64,000 nt of DNA. Origin: Chelatococcus composti. Its GTDB lineage: Bacteria; Pseudomonadota; Alphaproteobacteria; Rhizobiales; Beijerinckiaceae. Positions 1 to 8,094 of the stretch are shown here, piece by piece; positions within the stretch are counted from its first letter, which is position 1; each line of letters opens with the position of its first letter. The notes under the pieces were generated by a model. The model was not told where the DNA came from and ran no database searches. It saw only the letters and a list, made by a program, of their open reading frames with translations. Position numbers and translations under genes: made by a program. The stretch is taken from assembly GCF_014201415.1 (NCBI RefSeq), contig NZ_JACHEH010000002.1, positions 558,001 to 622,000 on the forward strand. The letters run 5' to 3'.

Positions 1-438
1 CGGCGGGTGCTGGGTGCCGAAGCCGACAGCGATCCGGTTCCAGAAGTTGATCATGGCGAGGAGCGCCGTCAGCGCCACCACCTCCTTCTCGGAGAAGTGC
101 GCGTCGAGGCCGGTGGCGGCCTCGACGATGGCGGCGTGGTCGTCCATGCGCGTCATCGCCTCGGCACAGGCGAGGGCGGCCCGCTCGCGCGCGTCGAAGG
201 CGGTCGATTCCCGCCATGCCGGAAGCAGATAGAGCCGCTCCGGCTTCTCGCCGTACTTCTTCACCGCGCTGCCGGCGTGCATGTGCACGCAGTAGGCGCA
301 GCCGTTCATCTGCGACGCGCGCGTCTTTACGAGCTCGACGAGCCTCATGTCGAGGCCGAGGGCCTCGATGTCGCCATTGAGCCGGCGCGCAGCGGTGAAG
401 ATATCGGGGATGATGTCGTAGGCTTTGATGGTCCTCAT
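1..438 (-). CDS. AhpD-like carboxymuconolactone decarboxylase family protein (3' end outside window)
   Basis: The visible 146 codons encode an AhpD/carboxymuconolactone decarboxylase fold protein. The signature is a helix ending in ELVKTRAS followed by CAYCVHMHAG: the E-x-C-x-x-C-x-x-H peroxidatic arrangement of AhpD-like alkylhydroperoxidases, which reduce peroxides with the CxxC pair. The ATG at 438 has a GGAGAA ribosome site a few bases upstream, and the protein starts MRTIKAYD as family members do. The gene lies directly downstream of an ECF41 sigma factor, the classic partner arrangement, and is preceded by an ECF41-type promoter. Specific substrate unknown. The C-terminus is cut by the window edge. 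Confidence 0.9.
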   Translation of the reverse strand, partial: MRTIKAYDIIPDIFTAARRLNGDIEALGLDMRLVELVKTRASQMNGCAYCVHMHAGSAVKKYGEKPERLYLLPAWRESTAFDARERAALACAEAMTRMDDHAAIVEAATGLDAHFSEKEVVALTALLAMINFWNRIAVGFGTQHPP

Positions 439-483
439 CGTCTGTTCTCCGGTGGACGGCCGTGTGCGGCCGCATGCACCGAA

Positions 484-509
484 GACGACGCAGGCCGACG
501 CCTGTGACA
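484..509 (-). promoter_or_regulatory. ECF41-type promoter of the AhpD-like gene
   Basis: On the minus strand TGTCACA (503-509) is followed after 15 bases by CGTC (484-487), with a second overlapping CGTC one register earlier. This is the published target of ECF41 sigma factors (TGTCACA, about 16 bases, CGTC). It sits between the sigma gene and the AhpD-like gene, about 45 bases before the latter's start codon. That one member of a well-known pair carries the promoter of the other supports function; transcription itself is inferred. Confidence 0.75.
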
Positions 510-525
510 GGACGGGGCAAAAAAA

Positions 526-1446
526 TCAGCCCGCCGCCGGGATGCGGGCGAGCTTGTCCGGGTTCAGGACGAAGTAGACGGTCGTAATCCGCCCGCCGTC
601 GCTGGCGGCCATGACGATGCGCACCGGGCGGCCGTCCTCGTACGTGACGAAGCCGGCCTCGCCGGAGAAGCGGGCCGGCCGCTCGATGCGACGGCGGCCG
701 AGCTTGCGGGCGACGCCCAGCACCAGCCGCACGATCCGCTCCGCGCCCCGCACGATGTTGCGGGCGGCGCGCACCTTGCCGCCGCCGTCGGTGGCGATGA
801 CGGCGTCCGACGCAAGAAGGCCGATGAGACGCTCGGCATCGCCGGCGGCGAGCGCCAGGCGGAAGTCCTCCATGAGCTTCCCGTGCCGCTCACGGCGCGC
901 GATGGCCTCGTCGGCCGTTGCGAGCGGGCCGGCGCCGAGCCGGCGGCGTGCGCGGGCGACGATCTGCCGGCAGGCCGTCTCGCTGCGGCCGAGCACCTCG
1001 GCGAGGCGCGCATAGGGCATGTCGAGCAGCTCGCGCAGCACGAAGGCGCAGCGCTCCACCGGGCCGAGACGTTCCATCAGCACCAGCACGGCATAGGGCA
1101 GGTCGCGCGCAAAGACGTCGCCCTCGTCCGGCCCCGTCCAGGGCTCCGGCAGCCAGGGGCCGTCGTAGGCGGCGCGCTCGCGCCGCGCGGCCCGCAGCCG
1201 GTCAATGGCGAGGCGGCTCGTCACGGTGACGAGCCAGGCTTCCGGATTGTCGGCGGCCACGCCGGCAGTGTGGAAGCGCAGGAAGGCATCCTGCACCACG
1301 TCCTCGGCGTCGCTCATTGTGCCGAGCATGCGATGGGCGATGGCGAGCAGCCGTGGCCGCACGGCGAGGAAGGCGGCCGTGTTGTCGCCGGGGGCGGCAT
1401 CGCCACCGGCAGGCCCTGCGGGCGGCGGGCGGCGATGCCGGTTCAT
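526..1446 (-). CDS. ECF41-family RNA polymerase sigma factor with C-terminal SnoaL-like domain
   Basis: The 306-residue protein has sigma region 2 (about residues 25-90, with DAEDVVQDAFLRF), a linker carrying the WLPEP signature of ECF41, sigma region 4 (about 130-185, with a YARLAEVLGRSETACRQ helix-turn-helix), and a roughly 110-residue NTF2/SnoaL-like extension. The extension carries the two ECF41 marks, DGGGK and a near-terminal NPDKL. In this family it controls activity in place of a separate anti-sigma factor, and none is present here. The gene lies about 20 bases downstream of the FAH-family gene and upstream of its AhpD-like target, all on the minus strand. The inducing signal is unknown. 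Confidence 0.93.
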   Translation of the reverse strand: MNRHRRPPPAGPAGGDAAPGDNTAAFLAVRPRLLAIAHRMLGTMSDAEDVVQDAFLRFHTAGVAADNPEAWLVTVTSRLAIDRLRAARRERAAYDGPWLPEPWTGPDEGDVFARDLPYAVLVLMERLGPVERCAFVLRELLDMPYARLAEVLGRSETACRQIVARARRRLGAGPLATADEAIARRERHGKLMEDFRLALAAGDAERLIGLLASDAVIATDGGGKVRAARNIVRGAERIVRLVLGVARKLGRRRIERPARFSGEAGFVTYEDGRPVRIVMAASDGGRITTVYFVLNPDKLARIPAAG

Positions 1447-1465
1447 GTCCCTGCCCGTCTGCGGC

Positions 1466-2644
1466 TCAGAGGAGGCCGCGCCTGGCGAGGTTGCGCATCA
1501 GCTGCCCGGTGCCGAAGGTCCAGGGTGCGCAGTCCTGGCTGTGGCGCATGCGGTTGACGAGGCTGCCGAGCTGCGGCGAGGCGATGGTGACGATGTCCCC
1601 CACCTTGTGCGTGAAGCCCTTGCCCGGCGCGTCGCGATCCTCCACCGGCGCGAACAGGGTGCCGAGGAAGAGCACCGTGCCGTCCGGATACTGATGGTGC
1701 CGGCCGATCATCTGGGCCACGAGGTCGGCCGGGTCGCGGCTGATCTTCTCCAGGGTGGAGAAGCCTTCCATGCGGAAGCCGTCCTCGCCCTCGACCGTCA
1801 GCGTCACGTGCATGCGGCGCACATCGTCGAGCGAGAAGCCGTCGTCGAAGAAGCGCACGAAGGGGCCGATGGCGCAGCTCGCGTTGTTGTCCTTGGCCTT
1901 GCCGAGCAGCAGGGCCGAACGGCCCTCGACGTCGCGCAGGTTCACGTCGTTGCCGAGCGTGGCGCCGACGATGCGCCCGTCGGAGGCGACGACGACCACG
2001 ACCTCGGGCTCGGGATTGTTCCAAGTCGAGATGGCATGGATGCCGGCGTCCGCCCCGGTGCCGACGCTCGACATGGGCTGGGCCTTGGTGAAGATCTCGG
2101 CGTCAGGACCGATGCCGACCTCGAGATACTGGCTCCAGGCTCCCTGCGCCATCAGCACCTCCTTGAGGCGCATGGCCTCGGGCGAGCCTGGCTTCAGGCG
2201 GTTGAGGTCGTCGCCGACGAGGCGGTTGATCTCCTTGCGGATGGCAGCGGCGGCGTCCGCATTGCCACGCGCGCGCTCCTCGATGACGCGCTCGAGCATG
2301 GAGACGGCGAAGGTGACGCCCGCCGCCTTGACCGCCTGCAGGTCGATCGGCGCGAGGAGATAGGGCCGGGAGGGGTCGCGCGTCGCCTCCACGGAATTGG
2401 CGAGGATGGCCTCGAGCGGGCCGAGCGATTCGCCGGTGGCCTCGCGCAGGGCCGCGGCAGGTGCGGAAGTTTCGCATAGGTCGCGCATCGTGGGGAAAGC
2501 GCGGCTGATATCGAAAACCTCGCCGTCACGGACAGCGACCACCGAGGGGCCTTCGACATCGGGCCGAAAGACGCGCCCGGCCAAGGCAGCCTTAGGAAAA
2601 TCGGTTGGCAGGGTGGTGGTCGGAGAAAGGGTCATGCCCCCCAT
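1466..2644 (-). CDS. Fumarylacetoacetate hydrolase family protein
   Basis: This 392-residue protein belongs to the FAH superfamily: an N-terminal beta domain (about 1-90) followed by the FAH barrel. Members are Mg-dependent and cleave or dehydrate 2-keto-3-deoxy or diketo acids. Visible family features are LAPIDLQAVKAAGVTFAVS, a conserved EPEVVVVV strand typical of metal-site neighbours, and a C-terminal GDIVTIASPQLG segment. The longest start (2644) has AGGAGC at suitable distance; an in-frame ATG at 2635 is an alternative. It is divergent from ugpB across 151 bases and close upstream of the sigma gene. Sugar-acid dehydratase or diketo-acid hydrolase are both possible; I cannot choose. Confidence 0.82.
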   Translation of the reverse strand: MGGMTLSPTTTLPTDFPKAALAGRVFRPDVEGPSVVAVRDGEVFDISRAFPTMRDLCETSAPAAALREATGESLGPLEAILANSVEATRDPSRPYLLAPIDLQAVKAAGVTFAVSMLERVIEERARGNADAAAAIRKEINRLVGDDLNRLKPGSPEAMRLKEVLMAQGAWSQYLEVGIGPDAEIFTKAQPMSSVGTGADAGIHAISTWNNPEPEVVVVVASDGRIVGATLGNDVNLRDVEGRSALLLGKAKDNNASCAIGPFVRFFDDGFSLDDVRRMHVTLTVEGEDGFRMEGFSTLEKISRDPADLVAQMIGRHHQYPDGTVLFLGTLFAPVEDRDAPGKGFTHKVGDIVTIASPQLGSLVNRMRHSQDCAPWTFGTGQLMRNLARRGLL

Positions 2645-2670
2645 TGATGCGCTCCTCGCTGTGGTGCCGA

Positions 2671-2736
2671 ATTTCGTTTCGCTTGCGTTTGTCGTCGATT
2701 ATTCATTGAACTGTGATGCGATTGTCATGCTATGCT
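2671..2736 (+). promoter_or_regulatory. Candidate ugpB promoter with GlpR-like (DeoR family) direct repeats
   Basis: The 151-base divergent gap before ugpB holds repeated TTTCG-like hexamers (2671-2694: ATTTCG, TTTCGC, TTGCG, then TTGTCG). A possible -10, TATGCT, lies at 2731-2736, with a weak TTGAAC -35 at 2706 (19-base spacing). DeoR-family repressors such as GlpR bind direct repeats of this kind. A similar block precedes glpD with the outer TTTCG and TTGTCG at identical spacing and an identical TATGCT. The repeats are seen; assignment to GlpR is inference, because no glpR lies in the window. Confidence 0.4.
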
Positions 2737-2795
2737 CGCTAGCAACGACGAGAAGAGTCCCCGAGGGGGGCTCCGGCAGAGATGGGGAGGCTAAC

Positions 2796-4109
2796 ATGGC
2801 ATCTCGTTTTGTAACCATGGCAAGTGCGGCGGCCTTCATCGCCGCGGCGGGACCGGCGGCTGCCCAGACGGAGATCCAGTGGTGGCACGCCATGTCGGGC
2901 GCGCTCGGGGAGAAGCTTGAGAAGATCGCGAACGACTTCAACGCGACGCAGAGCGAATACAAGGTGGTCCCGGTCTTCAAGGGCAGCTATCCGGAGACCA
3001 TGACCGGCGCCATCGCCGCCTTCCGCGCCAAGCAGCATCCGGCGATCGTGCAGGTGTTCGAGGTCGGCACGGCGACGATGATGGCGGCCAAGGGCGCTGT
3101 CTATCCCGTCTACAAGCTGATGGCGGACGAGAACGAGCCCTTCGATCCCCAGGCGTATCTGCCAGCGGTGACGGGTTACTACAGCGACACACAGGGCAAC
3201 ATGCTGTCGTTCCCGTTCAACTCGTCGACGCCGATCCTCTATTACAACAAGGACCTCTTCAAGAAGGCCGGCCTCGACGAGAACACCCCGCCCAAGACCT
3301 GGCCGGAGGTGGAGGAATTCGCCAAGAAGCTGCAGGCCGCGGGTGTCCCGTGCGGCTTCACCAGCCAGTGGCCGTCGTGGGTGCATGTCGAGAACTTCTC
3401 GGCCATGCACAACATCCCGCTGTCGACGGAGGCGAACGGCTTCGCCGGCTTCGGCACCGAGCTGAAGATCAATAACCCGCTCGTCGAGAGGCACTGGACT
3501 GCGCTTGTCGAATGGCAGAAGTCCAAGATCTTCGACTACGGCGGCCGGCAGGGCAAGTCGGACCCGAAGTTCCTCTCCGGTGAGTGCGCCATGACCTTCG
3601 CCTCCTCGGCGGCGCGCGCCAACATCCTCGCCAACGCCAAGTTCGAGGTGGGCTACGGCATGCAGCCCTACTGGCCGGACGTCCAGGGCGCGCCGCAGAA
3701 CTCCATCATCGGCGGGGCGACCCTGTGGGTCCTCGCCGGCCGCCCGAAGGAGGAATACAAGGGCGTGGCGAAGTTCTTCGCCTACCTGTCGAAGCCCGAA
3801 GTCCAGGCCTGGTGGCACCAGCAGACCGGCTACCTGCCGATCACCAAGGCTTCCTATGAGCTGTCGCAGAAGGAGGGGTTCTACGACAAGAATCCGGGTT
3901 CGGACATCTCGATCAAGCAGATGAACCTCAACCCGCCGACCGAGAACTCCAAGGGCCTGCGTCTCGGCAACTTCGCCCAGATCCGCGACATCATCGAGGA
4001 GGAGATGGAGAACGCGCTGACCGGCAAGAAGCCGGTGAAGGACGCGCTTGACGCTGCCGTGAAGCGCGGCAACGAGCTGCTGCGCCAGTTCGAGAAGTCC
4101 AACTCCTGA
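2796..4109 (+). CDS. ugpB: sn-glycerol-3-phosphate ABC transporter substrate-binding protein UgpB
   Basis: The 437-residue periplasmic binding protein has the length of E. coli UgpB (438) and many matching stretches, for example QVFEVGTATMMA, PFNSSTPILYYNKD, IIGGATLWV, TGYLPITKA and KGLRLGNFAQIR. A signal peptide occupies residues 1-23, with predicted cleavage after PAAA. The start at 2796 is chosen over upstream in-frame starts because GGGGAGG sits directly before it and the signal peptide begins there. Ugp imports glycerol-3-phosphate and glycerophosphodiesters. It is followed by ugpA and ugpE. No ATPase gene follows. Confidence 0.95.
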   Translation: MASRFVTMASAAAFIAAAGPAAAQTEIQWWHAMSGALGEKLEKIANDFNATQSEYKVVPVFKGSYPETMTGAIAAFRAKQHPAIVQVFEVGTATMMAAKGAVYPVYKLMADENEPFDPQAYLPAVTGYYSDTQGNMLSFPFNSSTPILYYNKDLFKKAGLDENTPPKTWPEVEEFAKKLQAAGVPCGFTSQWPSWVHVENFSAMHNIPLSTEANGFAGFGTELKINNPLVERHWTALVEWQKSKIFDYGGRQGKSDPKFLSGECAMTFASSAARANILANAKFEVGYGMQPYWPDVQGAPQNSIIGGATLWVLAGRPKEEYKGVAKFFAYLSKPEVQAWWHQQTGYLPITKASYELSQKEGFYDKNPGSDISIKQMNLNPPTENSKGLRLGNFAQIRDIIEEEMENALTGKKPVKDALDAAVKRGNELLRQFEKSNS

Positions 4110-4125
4110 CGTAACCGACGTGAAT

Positions 4126-4152
4126 GGCGGCGCCCGATGGCCGGGCGCCGCC
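4126..4152 (+). other. Stable hairpin between ugpB and ugpA
   Basis: Bases 4126-4136 and 4142-4152 form a perfect 11-bp GC-rich stem closed by a 5-base loop (ATGGC), 16 bases after the ugpB stop. Only a short mixed pyrimidine stretch follows, with no run of T, so it is unlikely to be a full terminator. Such hairpins after binding-protein genes protect the upstream mRNA from 3' decay and raise binding protein over permease levels, as in mal operons. That role is inferred. An alternative ugpA start at 4124 would lie inside or before this stem, which favours the start at 4172. Confidence 0.6.
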
Positions 4153-4171
4153 CTGTTCTTCCGGGGGGCCG

Positions 4172-5056
4172 ATGCAGGCAAAACGGGTCACCTTCGGCGG
4201 CGGCATCGTGCCTTACCTTCTGCTCGCGCCGCAGCTCGCCATCACTGTCATCTTCTTCCTGTGGCCGGCCGGCCAGGCGCTCTACACCTCCCTGTTCGCC
4301 GAGGACGCCTTCGGCCTGTCGCGCCAGTTCGTCGGCCTCGCCAACTTCGTCGCACTCCTCGAGGATCCGAGCTACCGGTCAAGCTTCGTCATCACCATCA
4401 TCTTCTCGGTCTCGGTCGCGGGCATCTCGCTCGGCCTCGGGCTGCTCTTCGCCCTCGCCGCCGACAAGGTGGGCCGCCGGGCGATGGTCTACCAGACGCT
4501 GCTCATCTGGCCCTACGCGGTGGCCCCGGCGGTTGCCGCCATCCTGTGGTGGTACATGTTCGATCCCTCCGTGGGCATTGTGGCACGAGGGCTCAGGATC
4601 CTCGGCATCGGCTGGAACCACCACCTCAACGGCACCGACGCGCTCATCATGGTCATCCTCGCTGCGTCGTGGAAACAGGTGAGCTACAACTTCCTCTTCT
4701 TCCTCGCCGGGCTGCAGGCCATCCCGCGCACGCTCGTGGAGGCCGCGGCGCTCGACGGGGCCGGACCCTGGCTGCGTTTCCGCAAGATCGTGTGGCCGCT
4801 GCTCGCGCCGACAACGTTCTTCCTGCTCGTCGTCAACGTGGTCTATGCCTTCTTCGACACCTTCGGCATCATCCACGCGACGACCGGCGGCGGGCCGGGC
4901 CAGTCCACCACCATCCTCGTCTACAAGGTGTTCAAGGACGGTTTCGAGTCGCTCAACCTCGGCGCATCCGCCGCCCAGTCGGTGGTGCTGCTCGTCATCG
5001 TCATCGGCCTGACGGCGCTTCAGTTCCGTCACATCGAGCGCAAGGTTCACTACTGA
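4172..5056 (+). CDS. ugpA: sn-glycerol-3-phosphate ABC transporter permease UgpA
   Basis: This 294-residue inner-membrane permease has six hydrophobic spans and the EAA loop that contacts the ATPase ([21 protein letters not shown]). Length matches E. coli UgpA (295). The ATG at 4172 is chosen because it gives [11 protein letters not shown] before the first span and leaves the intergenic hairpin outside the coding region. It forms the membrane heterodimer with UgpE, encoded 10 bases downstream. Confidence 0.93.
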   Translation: MQAKRVTFGGGIVPYLLLAPQLAITVIFFLWPAGQALYTSLFAEDAFGLSRQFVGLANFVALLEDPSYRSSFVITIIFSVSVAGISLGLGLLFALAADKVGRRAMVYQTLLIWPYAVAPAVAAILWWYMFDPSVGIVARGLRILGIGWNHHLNGTDALIMVILAASWKQVSYNFLFFLAGLQAIPRTLVEAAALDGAGPWLRFRKIVWPLLAPTTFFLLVVNVVYAFFDTFGIIHATTGGGPGQSTTILVYKVFKDGFESLNLGASAAQSVVLLVIVIGLTALQFRHIERKVHY

Positions 5057-5066
5057 GGGGGCGGAC

Positions 5067-5918
5067 ATGGTCGAATCAGGCCGCAAGCTGACGATCGCCG
5101 CCCATGCGGCACTCATCCTCGGCGTCGTGGTGATGGTGCTGCCGGTTTGGCTCGCCTTCGTCGCCTCGACCCATCCCGGCACGGACTTCCTCACCGGCCG
5201 CATCGGCTTCATGCCGGGGCCCGGGCTCGTCGAGAACTACAAGGAGGCGCTGTTCACCGGCTCGAGCGTCTCGGGCTTTCCGCCCGTGGGGCCGATGCTG
5301 TGGAACAGCTTCGTCATGGCGATGGCCATCGCCCTCGGCAAGATCGCCATCTCGCTGCTGTCCGCCTTCGCCATCTGCTACTTCCGCTTCCCTTTCCGGG
5401 TCACGGCCTTCTGGCTCATCTTCATCACGCTGATGCTGCCGGTCGAGGTGCGCATTCTGCCGACCTTCGAGGTCGTGGCCAATCTCGGCATGCTCAACAC
5501 CTATTCCGGCCTTGCCATTCCGCTCATCGCCTCGGCAACGGCGACCTTCCTCTTCCGCCAGGTCTTCATGACCATCCCCGACGAGCTGACGGAGGCCGCC
5601 CGCATCGACGGGGCGGGGCCCCTGCGCTTCTTCTGGTCCATCCTGCTGCCGCTGTCGCGCACCAACATCGCGGCGCTCTTCGTCATTCTGTTCATCTACG
5701 GATGGAACCAGTATCTGTGGCCGCTGCTGGTTACCACGGACCAGCGCTACTACACCATCGTCATGGGCATCCAGCGCCTCGCGGCCGCGGCGGCGGAGGC
5801 GGACCCGGTGTGGCACCTCGTCATGACGACAACCATTCTCGCCATGCTGCCGCCGGTCCTCGTGGTCATCGCCATGCAGCGGCTGTTCGTGAAGGGGCTG
5901 GTGGAGACGGAGAAATAG
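5067..5918 (+). CDS. ugpE: sn-glycerol-3-phosphate ABC transporter permease UgpE
   Basis: This second permease has 283 residues (E. coli UgpE 281), six predicted spans and a canonical EAA loop, ELTEAARIDGAGPLRFFWSI. The FIYGWNQYLWPLLVTTD segment is strongly UgpE-like. It lies 10 bases after ugpA with a GGGGGCGG ribosome site. In other bacteria ugpC (ATPase), and often ugpQ, follow; here the next gene is a convergent amidohydrolase, so the ATPase must be supplied from elsewhere or shared with another sugar ABC system. Confidence 0.93.
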   Translation: MVESGRKLTIAAHAALILGVVVMVLPVWLAFVASTHPGTDFLTGRIGFMPGPGLVENYKEALFTGSSVSGFPPVGPMLWNSFVMAMAIALGKIAISLLSAFAICYFRFPFRVTAFWLIFITLMLPVEVRILPTFEVVANLGMLNTYSGLAIPLIASATATFLFRQVFMTIPDELTEAARIDGAGPLRFFWSILLPLSRTNIAALFVILFIYGWNQYLWPLLVTTDQRYYTIVMGIQRLAAAAAEADPVWHLVMTTTILAMLPPVLVVIAMQRLFVKGLVETEK

Positions 5919-5995
5919 GCCCGGCGGACCGGCACGCGGCCGCATTGCTGCCCGCGCGGAAGTGCCGGCAATGCCGGCCTCCATCCCGTCGCGGC

Positions 5996-7252
5996 CTATC
6001 CGTTGCGGGCGGCGAGGGCCTTGATGGTGTCGACAAGGACGCGCACGGCCACGTCCGCGTCCTCCACCGTGATCGATTCGGCGGGGTTGTGGCTGATTCC
6101 GCCCTTGCAGCGCACGAAGACCATGGCCGAGGGGCACAGGCGCGCCATGGCCATGGCGTCGTGACCGGCCCCCGAGGGCAGGTGGCGCGCGGGGATACCC
6201 TGGCCCGTGATAGCCGTCTCCAGCGCGCGCATCAGGCTGGCGTCCATGGCGGTGGCCGGGGCGTCGAAATAGAGGTCGAGATCGAGCGTCACGTTGCGCC
6301 GGGCGGCGATGCAGTGCATCTCGCCCACCATCTCCTCGACGATAGCGTGGCGCACGGGGTCGTCCGGCGCGCGCACGTCGAGCGTGAAGTCGACCCGGCC
6401 CGGGATGACGTTCGAGGCGTTGGGCGACACCTTGGCCATGCCGATGGTCGCCACGGTCGAGGGGGCGCGCGCGCCGATGCGCTCGACGGCGAGGTTCATC
6501 TCGCACAGGGCCGCGAAGGCGTCGCGCCGCAGGGCCATCGGCACGGTGCCGGCGTGCCCGGCCTCGCCCGTCACGACGCCGCGCGCCCGCGTGATGCCGT
6601 TGATGGCGCTGACGATGCCGACGGGCAGATTCTCGCGCTCCAGCACCGGCCCCTGCTCGATGTGGAACTCGATGTAGCCCTTGACAGAGGCCGGATCGCG
6701 GCCGAGCTGCGTGACGGCCTCGGGGTCGCCGCCGAAGGCGACGAGGGCCTCGCGCAGGCTCACGCCGTCATAGTCCCTGCCGTCGAGCCAGGCCGGGTCG
6801 TAGGTGCCGGCAATCGCCTGGGAGGTCGAGAGGTTGGTGGGAAAGCGGACATTCTCCTCGTCGCCGAAGGCCAGCACCTCGATGGCGAAGGGCAGGCGTT
6901 CGCCGCGCCGGGCGAGCTCCTCCACTGCGATGATGCCGGAGAGCACGCCGAGCATGCCGTCGTAGCTGCCGGCATCGACCACCGTGTCGATATGCGAGCC
7001 GATGAGCAGCGCCGGCGCGTTCGGCTCGATCCCCTCGTAGCGGCCGACGACGGTGCCGGCGGCGTCGATGTGCGCCGTCATGCCCGCCGCCTCCATCATG
7101 CGCCTCACCGCATCGGCGGCGGCGCGATGGGCCGGCGAGAGGTAGAGGCGCGTCAGGCGTCCCGGCTCGTCGGTATACTGGTTGAGTTCGGCGGCGAGCG
7201 TCATCAGACGCTCGCCGAGCACGGCGGTGGGCAGGGGCGGCATGGCAATCAT
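5996..7252 (-). CDS. Allantoate amidohydrolase / N-carbamoyl-L-amino-acid hydrolase family (M20)
   Basis: This 418-residue M20-type binuclear metal hydrolase acts on ureido or carbamoyl C-N bonds. Metal-ligand segments visible are GSHIDTV and SYDGMLG, the acidic FGDEENVRFP (base and ligand Glu pair) and FHIEQGPVL. The dimer/substrate segment NGITRARGVVTGEAGHAGT and the C-terminal GAGHDAMAMA with GGISHNP are also present. These fit allantoate amidohydrolase, beta-ureidopropionase or N-carbamoyl-amino-acid hydrolase; sequence alone does not separate them. ATG at 7252 or 7243 could start it. It ends convergently with ugpE. No other purine or pyrimidine degradation gene is adjacent. Confidence 0.85.
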   Translation of the reverse strand: MIAMPPLPTAVLGERLMTLAAELNQYTDEPGRLTRLYLSPAHRAAADAVRRMMEAAGMTAHIDAAGTVVGRYEGIEPNAPALLIGSHIDTVVDAGSYDGMLGVLSGIIAVEELARRGERLPFAIEVLAFGDEENVRFPTNLSTSQAIAGTYDPAWLDGRDYDGVSLREALVAFGGDPEAVTQLGRDPASVKGYIEFHIEQGPVLERENLPVGIVSAINGITRARGVVTGEAGHAGTVPMALRRDAFAALCEMNLAVERIGARAPSTVATIGMAKVSPNASNVIPGRVDFTLDVRAPDDPVRHAIVEEMVGEMHCIAARRNVTLDLDLYFDAPATAMDASLMRALETAITGQGIPARHLPSGAGHDAMAMARLCPSAMVFVRCKGGISHNPAESITVEDADVAVRVLVDTIKALAARNG

Positions 7253-7293
7253 GGCAGCAGGCTAGCGACCCGCGCCATGCCGCTCAAGCGTCA

Positions 7294-8043
7294 TCAGTAG
7301 GTGGCACGTCCGCCGGAGAGGTCGAAGACGGCGCCCGTGGTGAAGCTGTTGTCCTCCGAGGCGAGGAAGGCGACCATGCTCGCCACCTCCTGCAGCTCGA
7401 CAAAGCGCCCGCGCGGGATCTTCGACAGCATGTACTCGATGAACTCCTCGCTCACCTGCTCCAGGATGCGCGTCTTGGCCGTGGCCGGCGTGATGCAGTT
7501 GACGGCGATGTTGCGGTCCGCCAGCTCCTTGCCGAGCGACTTGGTGAAGCCGATGACGGCAGCCTTGGAGGCCGAATAGGCGGAGGCGTTGGGGTTGCCC
7601 TCCTTGCCGGCGATGGAGGCGACGAGCACGATGCGGCCGTAGTTGCGCTCGCGCATGCCGGGCACCAGCGCACGGCAGCAGTAGAAGGTGCCGTCGAGGT
7701 TGATGCGCTGCACGCGCGCCCAGTCCTCGAGCGGGTACTCCCAGGTCTTGTAGGTCGGCCCCGCGATGCCGGCGCTGTTGACGAGAATGTCGACCGCCCC
7801 GTGCGCCGCCTCGGCTGCCTTGGCGGCGGCCTCGACGGCGGCATAGTCGGTGATGTCGACGGTCCGCGCCGAAACGCCCTCTCCCAGCTCCTTCGCCGTC
7901 GCTTCGGCCAGCGCCCCGTCGCGGTCCCACAGCTCGATGTGCCTGGCGCCGGAGGCCTTGAAGCGCTCGGCCACCGCGCGGCCGATGCCCTGAGCGCCGC
8001 CGGTGACCACAGCGACGCGGCCCGTCAAATCGATTTGATTCAT
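7294..8043 (-). CDS. SDR family NAD(P)-dependent oxidoreductase
   Basis: This classical short-chain dehydrogenase of 249 residues has the Rossmann motif TGGAQGIGRA (residues 14-23), NSAG in the central strand, catalytic Ser in VASIAGKEGN and the YSASK catalytic pair. The N-terminal acidic residue after strand 2 (WDRDG) suggests NAD rather than NADP preference. The substrate is not evident; sugar or sugar-acid dehydrogenases and 3-oxoacyl reductases look alike. It is 51 bases downstream of a second SDR gene on the same strand, so the two are probably cotranscribed. Confidence 0.85.
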   Translation of the reverse strand: MNQIDLTGRVAVVTGGAQGIGRAVAERFKASGARHIELWDRDGALAEATAKELGEGVSARTVDITDYAAVEAAAKAAEAAHGAVDILVNSAGIAGPTYKTWEYPLEDWARVQRINLDGTFYCCRALVPGMRERNYGRIVLVASIAGKEGNPNASAYSASKAAVIGFTKSLGKELADRNIAVNCITPATAKTRILEQVSEEFIEYMLSKIPRGRFVELQEVASMVAFLASEDNSFTTGAVFDLSGGRATY

Positions 8044-8094
8044 GTGTCCTGTTTCCTTCCCGAAGTTTGCTGTTTTGGAGAGCGCCGCAGCGGG

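Noticed and set aside
1-507. Plus-strand open frame over the first 500 bases (166 codons)
   Set aside because: It is an antisense shadow of the AhpD-like gene; the minus strand carries the CxxC motif and a proper ribosome site.
5919-5995. GCCGGC-rich repeats between ugpE and the amidohydrolase gene as a bidirectional terminator
   Set aside because: Short repeated GCCGGC units can pair in several ways, but no stem longer than about 6 bp with T-rich flanks is visible.
5147-7300. Very long plus-strand open frame of 717 codons across ugpE and the amidohydrolase gene
   Set aside because: Composition-driven open frame in GC-rich DNA; the protein is low-complexity and covers two clearly recognisable genes in other frames.
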